Shown here piece by piece: positions 58,581 through 64,000 of a DNA stretch of 64,000 bases (positions are counted from its first letter, which is position 1; the number at the start of each line of letters is the position of its first letter). The position numbers were made by a program, and so were the translations under genes. The notes below the pieces were generated by a model, which worked only from the letters and a program-made list of their open reading frames with translations, did not search any database and was not told the origin of the DNA. The DNA is from Chytridium lagenaria (lineage: Eukaryota > Chytridiomycota > Chytridiomycetes > Chytridiales > Chytridiaceae). The stretch is from contig JAHLKC010000016.1 of the NCBI GenBank assembly GCA_025449115.1, forward strand, positions 62,001 to 126,000. Reading direction: 5' to 3'.

Positions 58581-60751
58581 TTGCATGTCGTCATCTTGAC
58601 GATGGCTTTGATCCATTCCGCTGTAAGCGCCGGGTGCATCACACTTTTTTGGGCTGTAACGGTGGCGATATATTGGGGACATCGGAGGGTATCGAAAGTT
58701 CCGTCGAGAGCAGCCATACTTAGCACTATACAATCAGTCAGTGGTCTGATCGCTTCTCTTATAGTGTTATACTATGATTCAACTGTTAAAGGTCCATGCG
58801 TCGTCGTGTGTAGGTAGCCTCTACTTTTCTTAGTTAATGATCATCCTGCAGTAGTTCAGCTAACGTCAAATATAGTATGGATGCTTAACCTCTCCTACGC
58901 GTTGTGGGCACAGTGTTTAGTTTTTCGAGGAGTATTCGTTTTTCTTCTGTATCGATTCAACCAACTCAAATTACTCGGTCATTTGAAACCCTCAACGACG
59001 ACAGCTTCCAGCAAATCGAAGGTTTTGAGCCAATCCAAAACCGATACGCTTTGGACTGACATGGCAGACTCTCCAACGGCAGTGGATACACCCATCATAA
59101 TTACAACGGCAGAGCTGCAGGAGTCTGGAATGCCTGAGATTGTGAGGATTGATGAACGAGTGGAGGCGGAGGTTCAGGTAGCGCCGAAGGAAAGAGGATG
59201 TTATGCCACTCTTTTCAGGATTGTTGACAAATGTGTATGCAGTCTCGTTCGAGCACCAACCGAGCGACACTTCTTGCTTGCGCTCGCCGTGTTTGTGCTT
59301 CTGTGCGTTGCGGGTTTGACAATATCTCAGGTCAATAGTCGTGATTTTCCGTTCTGTTAATTATATAATTACTGGGTGCCCGACAGGCGATTTTAACGCG
59401 TACGTGTACTTTAGGGAGTCACCAGAACTCACCGTATTGAGCCCTTGGACGCCGGACTCTGTCCATTCGACCTCGTAGAGTACTGGATAGCCTTCTTCGT
59501 CATTTTACTGGTAACTACAAACTATTATCGCATAATCTTAATAGTTTGGAAAGAACTTTTACTTCTTCTGTCCTTTTCTATTGTGGGCTTTCTCTGCAGT
59601 CAACGATCCTCATCTTATATCTCTTGACCTCATGATCACTGTTTGTTCTGGCACCATCATATGCAAGTATAGGATGTCGTTGGAGAGCTGACCATTTCTT
59701 TCAGTCGCAGCGTATTACCTTACTCTACAAATCTCAACAGACCCCGTCACCATCCATGTCGAGTCTTTGTAGGTGAATTTGATTATTTTAAGCTGAACTT
59801 TGCAAAGACCTTGTAGTCTTTTCTTTATTGGTCATTCCATGTCCATCATCATGCCGGTTGTGAAGCATTACTACGACGAGAGTAAAAGCTCATCGAAGCG
59901 ACTAAAGCTGAACTTTGAGAGCTTTAAGGAAATGTTGGAGGATCCTATATTGTTCCACAGCTTCAAAGAATTTGCAGCCTTGGGTGTGTTAACCTCTTTA
60001 CAACACTTTTTCTGTTAAACACGGTTTTATGGTTGAATAGATCTGACCGTTGAAAACGCTATATTTTTGGAAGCTCATAAAGTAAGCGAATGCGTCATAC
60101 AAGACTAATCTGTAAACTTAGGAGCTCATGAGCCAATACGACCGCTGCATATTAAAGCGAATCAAATCGAAACGACGCAACTCGAAAAAAACCTCATCAT
60201 GGATGACAACTTCGATGCGCAACTCATTACTGCCCGTTGAATCAAAAGGAAACCACTCGTTTACACCATTTGAAGATGTGGAGGACTCGCGCCAAAAGAA
60301 TGTATCTATGACATCGCAATGCCCTCCTTGCGGGAATGATAATCTTGAGAACCCCATCGATGATCTGCATGACGAGTCAACAGTGAATGTGGTGCCGCGA
60401 CAGCTTTTAAATGGATATACTAAGTTTTATCTTAATTACATTGCTGATGGGGCTATCAATGAAGTGAATATTTCATTCAAAACGAGAGAGAGATTGAAGA
60501 AGATAAGGGAATCACAGTTGTGGAGGAAAGATGATTTTACGGAAGCTAAAGAGGAAGTCATGATGAATTTGGTGAGTAAAATACGCTAACTTATATATTC
60601 ACTTCCTTTGTCATTTAATGCCACGCTGTTCGTTTATGCCGTCTAACCTCGTGAACACCCTTTTAACTAGTTCTGGAACGTGTATCCACGGTGGGTGGAA
60701 GCACGGCAAGCGCAAATTGGAGATATTAAGGAGTCTGATCAATCGGCCTAG
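58581..60751 (+). CDS. 7TM-like receptor fused to an RGS domain
   Basis: Start at 58581 (MHVVILTMALIHSAV), though an earlier exon cannot be excluded. Hydrophobic helices: SAGCITLFWAVTVAIYW, ILSTIQSVSGLIASLIVLYY, VWMLNLSYALWAQCLVFRGV, FLLALAVFVLLCVAGLTI, LVEYWIAFFVILL and others across short introns. A hydrophilic loop (58980-59230) sits between TM3/4. From about 59855 a cytosolic RGS domain begins: VKHYYDESKSS, then FESFKEMLEDPILFHSFKEF, DLTVENAIFLEAHKEL, and after a ~65-residue Ser/Asn-rich insert, LLNGYTKFYLNYIADGAINEV and ending EEVMMNLFWNVYPRWVEARQ. RGS domains speed GTP hydrolysis by G-alpha; 7TM-RGS proteins occur in plants and some fungi. Ligand unknown. Confidence 0.75.
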
Positions 60752-60821
60752 GCATCTAGTGTGAACTCTTGATTACAATTTGAGGTGCGGGCGCCTAAAC
60801 ATTGAGATCTACCCACATGGA

Positions 60822-60827
60822 AATAAA
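60822..60827 (+). terminator. AATAAA poly(A) signal after the 7TM-RGS gene
   Basis: Hexamer about 70 bases beyond the stop codon. Confidence 0.45.
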
Positions 60828-61018
60828 ATAGCGGGGCATTCAACACCCTTTGTTCAAATTTGTAATGGCCTATCCAGACTATGATTCGTCGCATCGACAA
60901 AGAATACTATATGTTGACTTTACTAAAGTTTGCATGGCGACGGTAAGCTTCAATAAGCTATAATTTCCGCTCTTGTTGTTCTCGAGCCTAGTGCAGTGCA
61001 AGCTGAGTGATTTTATGA

Positions 61019-64000
61019 TTGGGTCAAGATTGTTTTCATGAGTTAAATCGAGGCGATGATGTTTTGAATCGTTTGACGATGATGGCCGGAGCCTTAACCG
61101 ATGACGAGCTATCTTTAGTGCTTCAACACCCATCACTATCTAAACGAGATCTATTGTCTTGCATGTCGATTTCCCGGAGGTGGAAGCAGATAGCCACAAG
61201 GCAATTCTGGAGTCAACTCTGCTTAGATACCGCAATAGGTAAGCCCGCTTTTATAGCAACCATCATATATATAAAAATATATTTTAGGCGGAGGAACAGT
61301 GTGGCTTCCTCAGATATCAACATTGCAGGCTGACTGTCTCTACCCACTACCTTCTGGCATATGATGGAGTCGTTGAAAAAGCCTTCAACAACGTCCCACT
61401 TTCACCTTACGCGAAAACTGACGATACGACTATCTTTCAGGCTGGTTTTAAAGCTATTCCTCGGGCAGAGCAACCAGTACGAACTTGAGGGCGATGACTT
61501 TGACGAGGCTATTCAGATTGAAGCATGGAACGAACTCCATCGACGCGGCCGTGCCATAGCAGAGGCAATTAAGCTTTTCCCGAATTTACGCCATATCTCT
61601 GTCGTGATCGACGCAAAGTGCGATGACGACGCACTCGACCCCCTTTCGCTTGCATCAATATTGCGATGCCTAGCTAAAGCTGTCAAGGATCATCCATTTC
61701 TTGCTAGAATGGAGTTAACTCTGGTCGAAGGACTGACAGATCCGAGATACCTATCACCAATCGTGGCTCATTGCGCTGGACATTTGAGAAGCATTACGAT
61801 AGTGGATGCGTCGCCTTGGTCATTAGCGAACATTGACGGGCTTATTAATGCCGTTTCCTCTCTGGAGTCTCTAAGCATCTTGAGATGTACGGCTTTCTCC
61901 GAACACGAAGTGCAGAATCTCATTGAACGGCATGGGCGACATCTGCGTGTTCTCGAGTTTGGTTAACATAAAGAATCTATCAGATGAATTTTTAATCAAA
62001 TTCTTAAGCAAGTTCTCTAGATTATCTCAGCTTCGCCTCACAGGATCCGTTCGGCTTTGGAATCGTAATGACTCAGACAGTTATCGCTTCACGATTCCGA
62101 ATATGCCGCTAGAAGATGTCGATGTTGAAAAATGCACCAAAATCCCGCCACTTTTCTTCACTTCCCTTTCCAATTCTTGCCGAAATCTCAGTGTACTCAG
62201 GGCTGGCGAGACATTATTTACCGATGAGAACTTCTTGGAGATTTTGATGCGATGCATGCACCTCGAGGAGTGCTACCTCCAGCATTGCGAGAACGTTACA
62301 GGAAAGGCTTTGTCTCTGTGCCTGGAGCATCGGCCACGGAAACTTAAGATCTTAAACTTTTATGGTTGTCAGCATGTAACAAATGATGAGAGTGTGCCCT
62401 TTGTCATTGATAACTTAGCTGCGGGATACAATGTCAGCCTCACGTCTTTAACCGTGGGGCCAATACACGAGAGCAACAAAAGTATCAACGAGTGGCGACA
62501 ACTGGCCGCAAGTTTTACGGCTGATGGCGTCTTCGCGCGTATCCTCAACCTTGACTTGAGACGGGGCAGTGGCTGTGGGGATGTTTTGACAGTGTTTCCT
62601 AATTTAATAAAATCATGGACACAGAGAAGCGAGTTTTCGAGTCTGAAAAGCTTCTTAAAAAAGCAACTTCGTCATCCCGCCGTCATCCAAGTTGCTGTTT
62701 TTACATCATCTGAGGATCCCCATCCTTATCCGCGAAACGCACGAATGATTCCTGAGCCTTCTCCATTCCCCGCTGCTACGGCTCTCTCAGCCGCGGTTGG
62801 GCGGAGGGTATTGATCGGCCTGTCACCAATGGCCAATCCTGGTTGGCTTGCCTACCTTCCTGTCCCAAGCAACATTCCTTACCATGCTGGGAGCACGGCT
62901 TTCGTCGTTGTTTTATGGGAGGCGGCATCAGTCTCTTACGAGATTCAGATGGGATCTTATGCGGAAGGACACGGCAAGGTGAACCCATAACATGAGGTGT
63001 GATGGATATTGATTGTTTCTATTTATCCAGCCTTTTGAAAGGTTGTCGACCAGTCTTCCTGGACTACCGGAAGACTCTGTGGATGAACGTGTTAAGCAAT
63101 GGATCGCAGTCCATCCTACCCATGAGCTGATTGAGGTCGGAACTACATTAAAGACGATGGAGGATGCAGCCGAGTTTCTTCGGATGTGGCGGAAAAAGAA
63201 CCTAAAGTATCATACATTTTGGGACAACAACAGCTCCTTTGTAGATGCTTTTTGCGCTGCTATGATCGATGGTACATCTTCATGGAAAATCAGTCTTGTT
63301 GCTCCGTCAGGACAGAAGGGTGGAGTGTCCTCAATAGGCCAAGTGAATGCAACGGTGAGCGAGACTGATATCTCTTCAAACCTCGTATCTAAATCTTTAT
63401 AATCGCAGCCCTTCGATACGCCTCTCGGATATGCTGTTTGGAGGAAAAATCATGCTGCAGAAAGTTTCTGGAGCCTTCTTAGTCACCAATCCCAGCCGCA
63501 AAGGCCACTGAGGAAGGATTCGACAACATCATACTCTTTTGCCTTCAACCCCGATGGTCGAGTCAATATAGAGCTTCAAGATACTGACTTATCTATGGCG
63601 GATGACGATGACAAGACTGCATTTGAGGACTTCAAGCCTAAAAACCCCGATTTCATTGACACTTCTGGATATAATTCTGTTCCTGCCATGTCTATCGTAA
63701 TAATGATTGTAGGATCTCGAGGAGATGTACAACCCTTTATTGCTCTCGGTAAAGAATTAAAAAAGTACGGTCATCGAGTTCGACTTGCGACCCATGGTAT
63801 TTTTAGACAGTTTGTGATGGAGAATGGCCTTGAGTTTTATCCTCTTGCAGGAGATCCTAATGAACTTATGGCTTACATGGTGAAAAGTAAGTATCAAGTC
63901 ATTCCTTTTTATAAACACTCTGATATGATTAACTGATTAATTGTTTCTTATTTCTTACTATTTATATTTTTTGTCAAGATCCGGGGCTTCTCCCGAGTTT
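61019..64000 (+). CDS. F-box/LRR region continuous with a sterol glucosyltransferase (3' partial)
   Basis: ATG at 61019 or MM at 61079. F-box: [34 protein letters not shown]. LRRs follow to about 62450 ([78 protein letters not shown]). Without a stop, the frame passes to an unassigned globular region ([20 protein letters not shown]). After introns at about 62980-63032 and 63352-63408 it continues as [16 protein letters not shown] and [15 protein letters not shown]. It then reaches a GT1/UGT80-type N-terminal domain: [54 protein letters not shown], then NPGLLPS at the window edge. UGT80/Atg26 enzymes glucosylate sterols with UDP-glucose. One frame break at 61960. Two genes mis-joined is an alternative. 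Confidence 0.7.

Noticed and set aside
1..64000. CRISPR arrays or bacterial-type operons
   Set aside because: No regularly spaced short repeats; genes have spliceosomal introns and individual promoters.

Overview
This is nuclear DNA from a zoosporic (flagellated) fungus, most likely Chytridiomycota. The genes are compact and rich in short introns (about 37-95 bp, GT...AG). Typical fungal families are present: a KHA1-type K+/H+ antiporter, AFG1, an endopolyphosphatase, a Ufo1-like F-box protein, VAC14, PHO89, ABCG half-transporters and a glyoxal oxidase. They sit beside genes typical of flagellated lineages: the ciliary protein CFAP57, a BK/Slo-type potassium channel, a 7TM-RGS hybrid, and von Willebrand type D and DM9 domains. 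The phylum is inferred from this gene content.

Layout. 0-2.5 kb (+): 3' part of a BK channel. 2.9-6.2 kb (-): K+/H+ antiporter. 6.7-9.5 kb (-): AFG1-like mitochondrial ATPase. 10-12 kb (-): PPN1-like endopolyphosphatase. 12.4-15.5 kb (-): arrestin-like/coiled-coil/DM9 protein. 15.8-18.9 kb (-): F-box/WD40/UIM protein. 19.3-20.3 kb (-): unknown single-pass protein. 20.6-25.1 kb (-): CFAP57. 25.5-31.9 kb: two DUF599 membrane proteins flanking RPB4; between them is an insertion carrying a broken PD-(D/E)XK-like gene, bracketed by ~950-bp direct repeats. 32.5-35.9 kb (-): F-box/LRR protein and an unknown gene. 36.2-39.9 kb (+): VAC14. 40.3-42.0 kb (-): PHO89-like phosphate transporter. 42.6-51.8 kb: two paralogous ABCG half-transporters flanking a divergent pair of secreted proteins, one with a VWD domain and an Ala/Pro/Gln repeat tail, the other a curlin-like Gly-Asn/Gln repeat protein. 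52-56 kb: two single-pass membrane proteins. 56.5-58.5 kb (+): glyoxal/galactose oxidase-type copper radical oxidase. 58.6-60.8 kb (+): 7TM-RGS protein. 61-64 kb (+): F-box/LRR region running into a sterol glucosyltransferase that leaves the window.

Two loci look most novel. One is the insertion at 27.6-29.1 kb, flanked by long direct repeats and starting with a 79-bp copy of an exon found 8 kb away. The other is the secreted VWD plus curlin-like pair between duplicated ABCG transporters, which could be an extracellular-matrix or adhesion module; that role is inference.

Caution: almost every conserved gene switches reading frame by single-base indels at places that cannot be introns, often in homopolymers and once inside an ABC signature motif. 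This pattern looks like residual sequencing or assembly error, so most gene coordinates below are spans of a spliced, frame-interrupted gene rather than open frames.
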